Assembly (NCBI GenBank): GCA_009903855.1
Contig: WYEK01000126.1
Coordinates: 1 to 6,614, forward strand
DNA from: Thermocrinis sp.
Lineage (GTDB): Bacteria > Aquificota > Aquificia > Aquificales > Aquificaceae
Direction: 5' to 3'
Length of the DNA: 6,614 bases
Each line of letters starts with the position of its first letter. Position 1 is the stretch's first letter. A program made the translations under genes and the position numbers. Of this stretch, positions 1 to 4,840 are shown piece by piece. Below the pieces are notes generated by a model that saw only the letters and a list, made by a program, of their open reading frames with translations, had not been told where the DNA came from and ran no database searches.

Positions 1-1000
1 TTTTGACTAAGCTGGTGGGCCTTATGCATTCGTGGGCAGACTGCACATGGGCTTTTTCTTTGAACTTTCTTAACTTTCCTACATACTCCACACCGTAGTT
101 TTTCTCTATCCACTGGAGGAACTCTGTAGCCTTTTCGGGACTCATCCGGTGGGCGTCCGTTCTTGGGTAGGTAATGTAGCCTTCTTCGTAGAGCAGTTGG
201 GCAAGCTTTGTGGTTTTTTCCACGCTAAAGCCGAGCCTTTCGTTGGCGGTCCTTTGTAGCTCGGGTGTGTTAAAGGGCTTGGGCGGTGGTACCATCTCCT
301 CCCACTCTTGAACTTCCTTGACTTCAAAGAAGACATCCTTTAGCTTTTCCAAGTAGGGCTTGGCGTTCTCTGGCTTTTCAAACCTCACGCCCAAGTAGGC
401 AGAAAATCCTTCAAAGACCGCTTTGATGTAATAAAACTTCTTCTTCTTAAAGGACTGGATTTCCCTCTCCCTTTCCACTATGAGCCTCAGGGCGGGAGAT
501 TGAACCCTTCCTACAGAGAGCCCTTTTGTTTTTAAGCTTTTCTGAAGTGCTGGCGAAAGAAGATAGCCTATGAGCCTGTCAAGGACCCTTCTGGCAAACT
601 GGGCTTTAACCAAGTTCATGTTAATATTTGTCTGCTCCTTTATGGCCTTTTGGAGGGCGGACTTGGTGATCTCGTAAAAGTACACACGCCTTATTGGAAT
701 GTTTTTAACCTTTCTTAACTCCTCCCAAAGAAAGTAGGATATTGCCTCTCCTTCTCTGTCTGGGTCCGTTCCCAAAAGCACAAGTTGGGCTTTAAGGCTA
801 CTTTTCTTTATCTCATCAAACAATTTCTTCTTCCCCTTTCTCCACAAAAAGGTAGGATTTAGCGTTTCTAAGTCTACACCCAATCGGTCCTCGGGTAGAT
901 CCTTAATGTGCCCACCGGTTGCCTTAACCAAATAGTCCTTTCCCAAATACTTACTTATGGTCTTTGCCTTTGTGAAAGATTCCACCAAGAACAGGATCAT
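1..1000 (-). CDS. topA: DNA topoisomerase I (type IA), N-terminal 333 residues, cut by the window edge
   Basis: Type IA topoisomerase that relaxes negatively supercoiled DNA by a transient 5'-phosphotyrosine bond; cytoplasmic. No stop codon occurs from the ATG at 1000 down to base 1, so the C-terminal part lies outside. Visible: Toprim start LVESFTKAKT with the catalytic Glu at residue 7; GGHIKDLP at 29-36; acidic triad TDPDREGEA with D79, D81 and E83; FARRVLDRLIGYLLSP at 135-150; VGRVQSPALRLIVERE at 163-178; active-site YITYPRTDA with the nucleophilic Tyr at 278 and Arg280; AHECIRPT with His323. The usual SPAKAKT of the first motif is SFTKAKT here. The ATG overlaps the trmD stop as ATGA, with a purine-rich GAGGAG about 14 nt upstream inside trmD, so translation is probably coupled. 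Whether C-terminal zinc fingers exist cannot be seen. Identification is very secure. Confidence 0.97.
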   Translation of the reverse strand, partial: MILFLVESFTKAKTISKYLGKDYLVKATGGHIKDLPEDRLGVDLETLNPTFLWRKGKKKLFDEIKKSSLKAQLVLLGTDPDREGEAISYFLWEELRKVKNIPIRRVYFYEITKSALQKAIKEQTNINMNLVKAQFARRVLDRLIGYLLSPALQKSLKTKGLSVGRVQSPALRLIVEREREIQSFKKKKFYYIKAVFEGFSAYLGVRFEKPENAKPYLEKLKDVFFEVKEVQEWEEMVPPPKPFNTPELQRTANERLGFSVEKTTKLAQLLYEEGYITYPRTDAHRMSPEKATEFLQWIEKNYGVEYVGKLRKFKEKAHVQSAHECIRPTSLVK

Positions 1001-1740
1001 CTTTTTTGGACCCACTCCTCAAAGCTGAGGTTTTCTTTTATAGCCCTTAACATCTCTTCCTCCAAGGGTGTAAGGTCTTTGGGAATGAGGTCCGGCCTCT
1101 TTTCCAAGGTTCTTTTTATAGAGTGCCACAGTTCCCAAAGCTCAATCATTTTATGGTTGCCTAAGAGCAAAACTTCGGGCACCTTCATGCCTCTGAACTC
1201 TGCCGGTCTGGTATACACGGGAGAGCCCAACCACCTTCTGAAGGAGTCCCTCTCTATACTCTGCGGGTCGCTGAGAACACCCGGCAAGAGCCTTGCAATG
1301 CCTTCCAAGAGCACCAAGCCGAAGAGCTCACCACCGGAGAGCACAAAGTCTCCCAAAGAGAGCTCCTCGTCCGCCAAAGTGCCTACCCTCTCGTCTATGC
1401 CCTCATATCTTCCGCATATTACAAGCAAGCTGTCAAGCTTTGAGAGCCTGTCCAAGTCCCTCTGGTCTATCACCTTTCCCCAAGGTTGTGGGATTATAAC
1501 GTAAGGTTTTCCATACTTGCTTACAAGGTCTTCGTAAGCTAAAAAGATGGGTTCGGGCTTTAGAACCATGCCCGGATGTCCTCCGTAGGCATAATCATCC
1601 ACCTTTCCCTTTTCCGCATAGTCCCTTGGGTTTATGACTACCACCTCTAAGGCACCCTTTTTTATGGCTTGGGATACAATTCCATGCTCACAAAAGCATT
1701 TCACAAGGTCTGGAAATATGGTAAGGAAGAAGAACTTCAT
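997..1740 (-). CDS. trmD: tRNA (guanine37-N1)-methyltransferase TrmD
   Basis: SPOUT-class enzyme that uses AdoMet to make m1G37 next to the anticodon, preventing +1 frameshifting. At 247 residues it has normal family length. Motifs: DDYAYGGHPGMVLKPEP at 48-64 (usually YGGGPGMV); the trefoil-knot AdoMet-binding stretches ICGRYEGIDERV at 108-119 and LSLGDFVLSGGE at 127-138; linker and C-terminal domain with DSF (165-167), SPVYTRP (173-179), VPEVLLLGNH (187-196). By eye, the position of the general-base Asp of E. coli TrmD (LLD-C-P-H-YTRP) is Gly172 here (WLGSPVYTRP). The gene is not in the usual rpsP-rimM-trmD-rplS cluster. Its ATG overlaps the recombinase stop and its TGA overlaps the topA ATG, both as ATGA, implying coupled translation. 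The two tRNAs in the same block both carry A37 and so are not expected substrates. Confidence 0.96.
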   Translation of the reverse strand: MKFFFLTIFPDLVKCFCEHGIVSQAIKKGALEVVVINPRDYAEKGKVDDYAYGGHPGMVLKPEPIFLAYEDLVSKYGKPYVIIPQPWGKVIDQRDLDRLSKLDSLLVICGRYEGIDERVGTLADEELSLGDFVLSGGELFGLVLLEGIARLLPGVLSDPQSIERDSFRRWLGSPVYTRPAEFRGMKVPEVLLLGNHKMIELWELWHSIKRTLEKRPDLIPKDLTPLEEEMLRAIKENLSFEEWVQKR

Positions 1741-2603
1741 TTCTTTAGGAATTCATCCACCAACGCCTTTGCCCTTTCCTGGTTAAATCTATAGTATATA
1801 TCAATGGTGGTTTTCACGTTAGCGTGTCCCGCAAACTCCTTTACTAATTCCGCAGGAAAGCCCTGGTTTATAAGGTTTGTTATGTAGGTATGCCTAAAGC
1901 TATGGAGTGAAAAGTCTATGCCAAGTCGTTTTGAAAGCCTGTTGGTATATACCTGCAAAGAACCCGCATTGACCCTTAGGTTTGCGTCATAGTCTTCCAA
2001 CCACCGGGAGAGCTCTTGAGTAAAACGGAAGGTTTCCTCCTTGGTAGGACCTATCAGTGGAGCGACTCTTTCTTTTTTCCTCTTGGTGATCTCTGCGGGT
2101 AGATGTAGCCAGTATATACCGCTTTTATCCAAGAAGAAGTGCTCCGAGCTCAGATTTTTGTACTCCGATAGCCTTACACCGCTGTATAAAAAGAGTTTGT
2201 ATACGTTTTCATACTTTGAACCTTTTACCTTTTGGAATATCCTCTCAAGCTCAGACTTACTAAGCGCCTTAGGCTTTCTGTGTACAACTTTTAACCCGTA
2301 GTCCTCCTTTATATCCTCTATGGTTTCTTCAATTTCTGAGTATTTTTCCTTCTCTATGTAGCTTCTGCGGGCAAGGAACCTGTAGAAGTGTCTGAGGGCG
2401 GAAAAATGGGTAAGCAAAGAGGCAGGAGAAAGTTCTGAGCTATCCGCATACTGGTAAAGGTCCGCAGAAGAAACCTCAACGAGTTTATGACTTGGCAGTT
2501 GGAGTTTTTTTAAAAAAGAGTTGATGGCGTTTAAGTAGGTTATGGTGGTCCTTTCGCTCTTTGTCTTCTCTAAGTGCTTCTTCCAAAGTTCCAAAAGCCC
2601 CAC
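1737..2603 (-). CDS. Tyrosine recombinase / phage-type integrase (Xer-like)
   Basis: Site-specific recombinase of 288 residues with the usual two-part layout: N-terminal SAM-like DNA-binding domain (about 1-85), a linker, and a catalytic domain from about 113. All catalytic residues can be placed: Arg144 (SGVRLSE), beta-hairpin Lys174 (ITKRKKERVAPL), His234 and Arg237 (LHSFRHTY), His260 (AGHANVKTT) and nucleophile Tyr270 (IDIYYRF), so it looks active. His260 to Tyr270 is 10 residues, as in many phage and ICE integrases; E. coli XerD has 9. It starts at GTG 2603, only 15 nt beyond the discriminator base of tRNA-Val, with no Shine-Dalgarno; no in-frame ATG occurs near the N-terminus. The stop overlaps trmD as ATGA. 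Either a domesticated integrase left at a tRNA site or the cell's own single-Xer recombinase; the family call is firm, the role is open. Confidence 0.9.
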   Translation of the reverse strand: MGLLELWKKHLEKTKSERTTITYLNAINSFLKKLQLPSHKLVEVSSADLYQYADSSELSPASLLTHFSALRHFYRFLARRSYIEKEKYSEIEETIEDIKEDYGLKVVHRKPKALSKSELERIFQKVKGSKYENVYKLFLYSGVRLSEYKNLSSEHFFLDKSGIYWLHLPAEITKRKKERVAPLIGPTKEETFRFTQELSRWLEDYDANLRVNAGSLQVYTNRLSKRLGIDFSLHSFRHTYITNLINQGFPAELVKEFAGHANVKTTIDIYYRFNQERAKALVDEFLKK

Positions 2604-2610
2604 AGAATAA

Positions 2611-2616
2611 ATTATA
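2611..2616 (-). promoter_or_regulatory. Candidate -10 box for the recombinase gene
   Basis: A perfect TATAAT lies between the tRNA-Val 3' end and the GTG start, exactly 7 nt before the start codon. Transcription from it would begin at about the G of GTG and give a leaderless mRNA. A -35 would fall inside the tRNA-Val T-arm, where only weak matches are present. The AT-rich spacer could also contain the hexamer by chance. Confidence 0.4.
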
Positions 2617-2618
2617 AA

Positions 2619-2690
2619 TGGGCGATGGAGGAGTCGAACCTCCGACCTCCATCGTGTGAGGATGGCGCTCTACCACTGAGCTAATCGCCC
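2619..2690 (-). tRNA. tRNA-Val (anticodon CAC)
   Basis: Complete cloverleaf read on the minus strand: acceptor stem GGGCGAT/ATCGCCC (7 perfect pairs), D-stem GCTC/GAGC, anticodon stem CCATC/GATGG with loop CTCACAC, giving anticodon CAC (codon GTG, Val), variable loop AGGTC, T-stem GGAGG/CCTCC with loop TTCGACT, discriminator A. CCA is not encoded (ATTT follows) and must be added by the CCA-adding enzyme. Position 37 is A, so it is not a TrmD substrate. It lies 3 nt after tRNA-Arg and 15 nt before the recombinase GTG, so it is probably excised from a longer transcript. Confidence 0.97.
2627..2649 (-). repeat. 23-nt direct repeat, copy 1 (T-arm region of tRNA-Val)
   Basis: The variable loop and T-arm of tRNA-Val, plus one flanking anticodon-stem base, are identical over 23 nt to positions 2702-2724 in tRNA-Arg, 75 nt away. 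Probably conserved tRNA structure or local gene conversion; it is also the kind of site used by tyrosine recombinases. Confidence 0.7.
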
Positions 2691-2693
2691 ATA

Positions 2694-2767
2694 CGTCCCC
2701 GGGAGGAGTCGAACCTCCGACCTCGAGATTAGGAATCTCGCGCTCTATCCTCCTGAGCTACGGGGAC
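2694..2767 (-). tRNA. tRNA-Arg (anticodon CCT)
   Basis: Complete cloverleaf on the minus strand: acceptor GTCCCCG/CGGGGAC, D-stem GCTC/GAGC with a 9-nt loop, anticodon stem CGAGA/TCTCG with loop TTCCTAA, giving anticodon CCT (codon AGG, Arg, a common Arg codon in this window), variable loop AGGTC, T-stem GGAGG/CCTCC, discriminator G. CCA is not encoded. U36-A37 predicts t6A37 rather than m1G37. Its first nucleotide (G at 2767) is also the last base of the pdxJ TAG stop codon, so it must be cut out of the pdxJ mRNA. Only 3 nt separate it from tRNA-Val. Confidence 0.97.
2702..2724 (-). repeat. 23-nt direct repeat, copy 2 (T-arm region of tRNA-Arg)
   Basis: Identical to 2627-2649. Recombination between the copies would delete 75 bp and fuse the 5' part of tRNA-Arg to the 3' part of tRNA-Val, giving a chimeric tRNA with a mismatched acceptor stem. 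Confidence 0.7.
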
Positions 2768-3495
2768 TATTTATTTATTATATCAAGAAACTCCCTAACC
2801 GCCCTCTCAAAACCAAAGACTACCGCATTGGAAACTATGGAATGTCCCACGTTCAGCTCTTCCACATAGCCTTTGAGCTCTTTTACCAAATCCTTAACGT
2901 TTTGATAGGTAAGACCATGCCCCGCATAGACCCTCAAGCCCAAGCCATTTGCCTTTATGGCTGCAGTCTTTAGTCTCTGAAGTTCCTCCTCAACACCCTT
3001 CCAATTGTGGGCGTTCCAAAGGTTTGCATACCTACCCGTGTGCAACTCCACCGCATCCGCCCCCACCTCCTTTGACACATAAATCTGTTCCTCCTCCGGC
3101 TCCACAAAGAGGGAAACCTCAATGCCCTCCTCCTTTATTTCCCTGAGAAACTCCTTTAGATGGTCCTTCAACCTTGCCACATCCAAGCCACCTTCCGTGG
3201 TGATCTCTTCTCTCCTTTCGGGCACCAAGGTAACTCTGTTGGGCCTTACCTCCAAGGCAATCCTCTTCATCTCTTCGGTGGGTGCCATCTCCAAGTTTAC
3301 AGGGACCCTTACCAATTTCTTTATAAGCCTGAGGTCCTCCTCTTGGATGTGTCGGCGGTCTTCCCTCAGATGCAAGGTGATTTGATGGGCACCCGCCTGC
3401 TCTGCCAAAAGGGCACAGAAAACCGGGCTTGGTTCAAAGGTCCTCCTTGCCTGCCTTAGGGTTGCCACATGGTCAATGTTTACCCCGAGCCTCAT
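2767..3495 (-). CDS. pdxJ: Pyridoxine 5'-phosphate synthase PdxJ
   Basis: Condenses 1-deoxy-D-xylulose 5-phosphate with 3-amino-2-oxopropyl phosphate (3-hydroxy-1-aminoacetone phosphate) to pyridoxine 5'-phosphate in the DXP-dependent vitamin B6 pathway; cytoplasmic TIM barrel. From the ATG at 3495 it is 242 residues, normal for the family. Motifs: LGVNIDHVATLRQAR at 3-17; HLREDRRHI at 42-50 with active-site His42, Arg44, His49; NLEMA at 67-71 with Glu69; VTLVPERREEITTEGGLDV at 88-106; ELHTGRYA at 150-157; YAGHGLTYQNV at 190-200 with His193; near the end ELNVGHSIVSNAV. The reading frame opens two codons earlier at a TTG overlapping the upstream stop (TTGA), but ATG followed at once by the family start RLGVNIDHVATLRQ is preferred. 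No strong Shine-Dalgarno; coupling to the upstream gene is likely. The TAG stop ends on the first base of tRNA-Arg. Confidence 0.96.
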   Translation of the reverse strand: MRLGVNIDHVATLRQARRTFEPSPVFCALLAEQAGAHQITLHLREDRRHIQEEDLRLIKKLVRVPVNLEMAPTEEMKRIALEVRPNRVTLVPERREEITTEGGLDVARLKDHLKEFLREIKEEGIEVSLFVEPEEEQIYVSKEVGADAVELHTGRYANLWNAHNWKGVEEELQRLKTAAIKANGLGLRVYAGHGLTYQNVKDLVKELKGYVEELNVGHSIVSNAVVFGFERAVREFLDIINK

Positions 3496-3497
3496 GC

Positions 3498-4313
3498 TCA
3501 AAAATGCACATCACAAACCTGCTCGTATTCTATAAGTTCTTTTATTACTGGCTTTTCTCCGCAAAGGGGACAGTTGGGATCCTTGCGCAGTTTTACCTTT
3601 CTAAAGTCCATGGAAAGGGCGTCCATGATAAGGAGCTTACCCACCAATGGCTCTCCTATGCCCAATATTAGCTTTATTGCCTCTGTGGCCTGAATGCAAC
3701 CCATTATGCCCCCAATACTTCCGAGAATTCCCGCCTCTTGGCAAGAAGGCACAAGACCTGGAGGAGGAGGTTCAGGAAATAGACATCTATAGCATGGAGA
3801 CTGTTCTTTCATTCTGAAGTCAAAGACAGAAACCTGACCTTCAAACCTCAGCATTGCGGCGGAAACCAGTGGCTTGCCCGCAAAGTAGCAAGCGTCGTTT
3901 ATAAGAAAGCGGGTGGGGAAGTTGTCGGTGCCATCTAAGACCACGTCGTAATCCTTGATTATATCTATTATGTTTTCTTTGCTTATGCGGGTGTTGTAAG
4001 TGATTACCTTCACATCCGGATTTAGCATTTCCACAGTCCTTCTGGCAGATTCCACCTTGGGAGTGCCTACCCTTTCGGTGTTGTGGATAATCTGCCTTTG
4101 GAGGTTTGATAAATCCACCACGTCAAAATCTACTATACCAATGGTTCCCACACCGGCTGCTGCCAAGTACAGTATGGCGGGGGAGCCCAAACCCCCCGCA
4201 CCTATTACAAGCACCTTGGAATTTAACAACTTTTCCTGCCCCTTACCTCCCACTTCGGGCAGGATTATATGCCTTGCGTATCTTTTTATCTGCTCTTCGG
4301 TAAACTTAAACAT
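3498..4313 (-). CDS. MoeB/ThiF family E1-like adenylyltransferase for a sulfur-carrier protein
   Basis: Uses ATP to adenylate the C-terminal Gly-Gly of a ubiquitin-like sulfur carrier (MoaD for molybdopterin, ThiS for thiamine). 271 residues with a Rossmann-type fold. Motifs: RYARHIILPEVGGKGQEKL at 11-29; nucleotide loop VIGAGGLGSP at 36-45; DFDVVDLSNLQRQ at 62-74; LDGTDNFPTRFLIND at 126-140; zinc-binding CYRC at 174-177 and CPLC at 248-251; Cys191 near the position of the conserved cysteine of the family; TEAIKLILG at 210-218. There is no C-terminal rhodanese domain, as in bacterial MoeB and ThiF. Which carrier it serves cannot be told from the sequence, and no moaD or thiS is adjacent. The neighbour pdxJ is also a cofactor gene and shares the thiamine precursor DXP, a weak hint towards thiamine. 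Start ATG lies 22 nt after the speD stop, with only a weak ribosome site. Confidence 0.92.
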   Translation of the reverse strand: MFKFTEEQIKRYARHIILPEVGGKGQEKLLNSKVLVIGAGGLGSPAILYLAAAGVGTIGIVDFDVVDLSNLQRQIIHNTERVGTPKVESARRTVEMLNPDVKVITYNTRISKENIIDIIKDYDVVLDGTDNFPTRFLINDACYFAGKPLVSAAMLRFEGQVSVFDFRMKEQSPCYRCLFPEPPPPGLVPSCQEAGILGSIGGIMGCIQATEAIKLILGIGEPLVGKLLIMDALSMDFRKVKLRKDPNCPLCGEKPVIKELIEYEQVCDVHF

Positions 4314-4335
4314 CTTAGCACTCTACTGCAAAAAT

Positions 4336-4731
4336 TTATATGTTCAGCAAAATACTTCGCAACTCTTGACCCTCGGAACTTCCCACCAAGCCCCTCTCAT
4401 GAACCTGCTTATCAACCCGAGAAGGCTCCAAGGTGGATATTATGTAGTCCATAGCCTTGTAAGCTTTGGACGGGTCCCCACAGGTATAGACATCTACCGT
4501 TGCCAATCCATGCTCGGGCCATGTGTGAATGGATATGTGGGACTCCGCAAGAAGGATCACACCCGTAGCACCGTGGGGTTGGAATTGGTAGTAATGAGAG
4601 GAGATCTTGGTGAGACCTGCTACCCTGACCGCGGTCTCTAAAAGGTTTTTGATGTCCTCCACCCTGTCAATAAGGTCAGGGTTAACACCGTGCAGGTCTG
4701 CTAAGATATGCAGTCCGAGGGCTTTTGCCAT
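4336..4731 (-). CDS. speD: S-adenosylmethionine decarboxylase proenzyme (small, SpeH/SpeD type)
   Basis: Pyruvoyl enzyme that decarboxylates AdoMet to provide aminopropyl groups for spermidine and the longer polyamines typical of thermophiles. 131 residues, the length of the small bacterial/archaeal class. The self-cleavage site LAESHISIHTWPEH is at 61-74: chain break between Glu63 and Ser64, with Ser64 becoming the pyruvoyl group. His69 and Cys84 (VDVYTCG) match the processing and catalytic residues of the T. maritima enzyme (Ser63, His68, Cys83). The N-terminus GLHILADLHGV is also typical. Start ATG 4731 is fixed by an AGGAGG 7 nt upstream. It follows a strong candidate promoter (4813-4840), and its first 31 nt are overlapped in another frame by a short leader ORF. 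Likely first enzyme gene of the minus-strand operon. Confidence 0.96.
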   Translation of the reverse strand: MAKALGLHILADLHGVNPDLIDRVEDIKNLLETAVRVAGLTKISSHYYQFQPHGATGVILLAESHISIHTWPEHGLATVDVYTCGDPSKAYKAMDYIISTLEPSRVDKQVHERGLVGSSEGQELRSILLNI

Positions 4732-4781
4732 TTCTTCTCCTCCTTGTCAAGGTTTTTTAAAAGCTTCCAAAGCCAAACCAT
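4701..4781 (-). CDS. Putative 26-residue leader ORF overlapping the speD start
   Basis: An ATG at 4781 is preceded by AAAGGAGG (AGGAGG at 4791-4796, 9 nt before the ATG) and opens a short frame that begins MVWLWKLLKNLDKEEKKW and ends at TAG 4701-4703. It contains 3 Trp and 6 Lys and matches no family I know. It lies between the candidate speD promoter and speD, contains the speD Shine-Dalgarno within its codons for Lys-Glu-Glu-Lys, and overlaps speD by 31 nt in a different frame. A ribosome on it would cover the speD start site, so it could act as a cis-acting leader peptide; eukaryotic AdoMet decarboxylase mRNAs have a polyamine-sensing upstream ORF, which is only an analogy. It could also be a chance frame in purine-rich leader DNA. 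No sequence-level proof of translation. Confidence 0.35.
   Translation of the reverse strand: MVWLWKLLKNLDKEEKKWQKPSDCIS
4739..4744 (-). promoter_or_regulatory. Shine-Dalgarno of speD
   Basis: AGGAGG, within AAGGAGGAG, 7 nt before the speD ATG. It is embedded in the leader ORF starting at 4781, so translation of that ORF would pass over it. Confidence 0.85.
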
Positions 4782-4790
4782 AGCAAAAAA

Positions 4791-4796
4791 CCTCCT
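4791..4796 (-). promoter_or_regulatory. Shine-Dalgarno of the putative speD leader ORF
   Basis: AGGAGG, within AAAGGAGGT, 9 nt before the ATG at 4781. As good a match to the anti-Shine-Dalgarno as the one of speD itself, and the main reason to take the leader ORF seriously. Confidence 0.5.
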
Positions 4797-4812
4797 TTCG
4801 CAAGAAAAACAA

Positions 4813-4840
4813 ATTATAATAACTTTTATGAAAAAATCAA
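4813..4840 (-). promoter_or_regulatory. Candidate sigma-70-type promoter of the speD operon
   Basis: Minus strand: -35 TTGATT (4835-4840), 16-bp spacer, -10 TATAAT (4813-4818, perfect). Transcription would start around 4806, about 25 nt before the leader ORF and 75 nt before speD. The -35 lies within the first codons of rsmD. The -10 overlaps the plus-strand TATAAT for rsmD in the palindrome ATTATAAT. Confidence 0.55.
4815..4820 (+). promoter_or_regulatory. Candidate -10 box of the rsmD-coaD operon
   Basis: Perfect TATAAT with exactly 7 nt (AACTTTT) to the rsmD ATG, so transcription would start at or next to the A of ATG (leaderless mRNA). No clear -35 is seen 16-18 bp upstream. It shares the palindromic box with the divergent speD promoter. 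Confidence 0.5.

Noticed and set aside
142..336. Short minus-strand frame of 64 codons
   Set aside because: Alternate frame inside topA, which is continuously open and rich in family motifs across this stretch.
908..1504. Open frame of 198 codons on the plus strand
   Set aside because: It lies antisense to topA/trmD, whose motifs are unmistakable; its translation is Ser/Leu/Pro-rich with no recognisable domain and it has no ribosome-binding site.
2485..2676. Minus-strand frame of 63 codons spanning tRNA-Val and the recombinase start
   Set aside because: It reads through a tRNA gene and then out of frame through the recombinase; no supporting signal.
1737..2767. Integrated mobile island at the tRNA genes
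   Set aside because: Only a recombinase is present; both tRNAs are intact, no cargo genes or distinct att flanks are visible, and the gene is fused by overlap to trmD. Kept as a hypothesis for the recombinase only.
3496..3501. TTG start for pdxJ two codons upstream, overlapping the preceding stop as TTGA
   Set aside because: ATG at 3495 gives the canonical PdxJ N-terminus directly; the TTG adds only two residues. It cannot be fully excluded.
4000..4641. Open frame of 213 codons on the plus strand
   Set aside because: Antisense to the MoeB/ThiF-type gene and speD and low-complexity in character; a shadow of real genes.
4708..4827. N-terminal extension of rsmD to an ATG at 4708
   Set aside because: It would overlap the speD start, lies upstream of the TATAAT, and does not contain the N-terminal RsmD motif, although it would give a more typical length.
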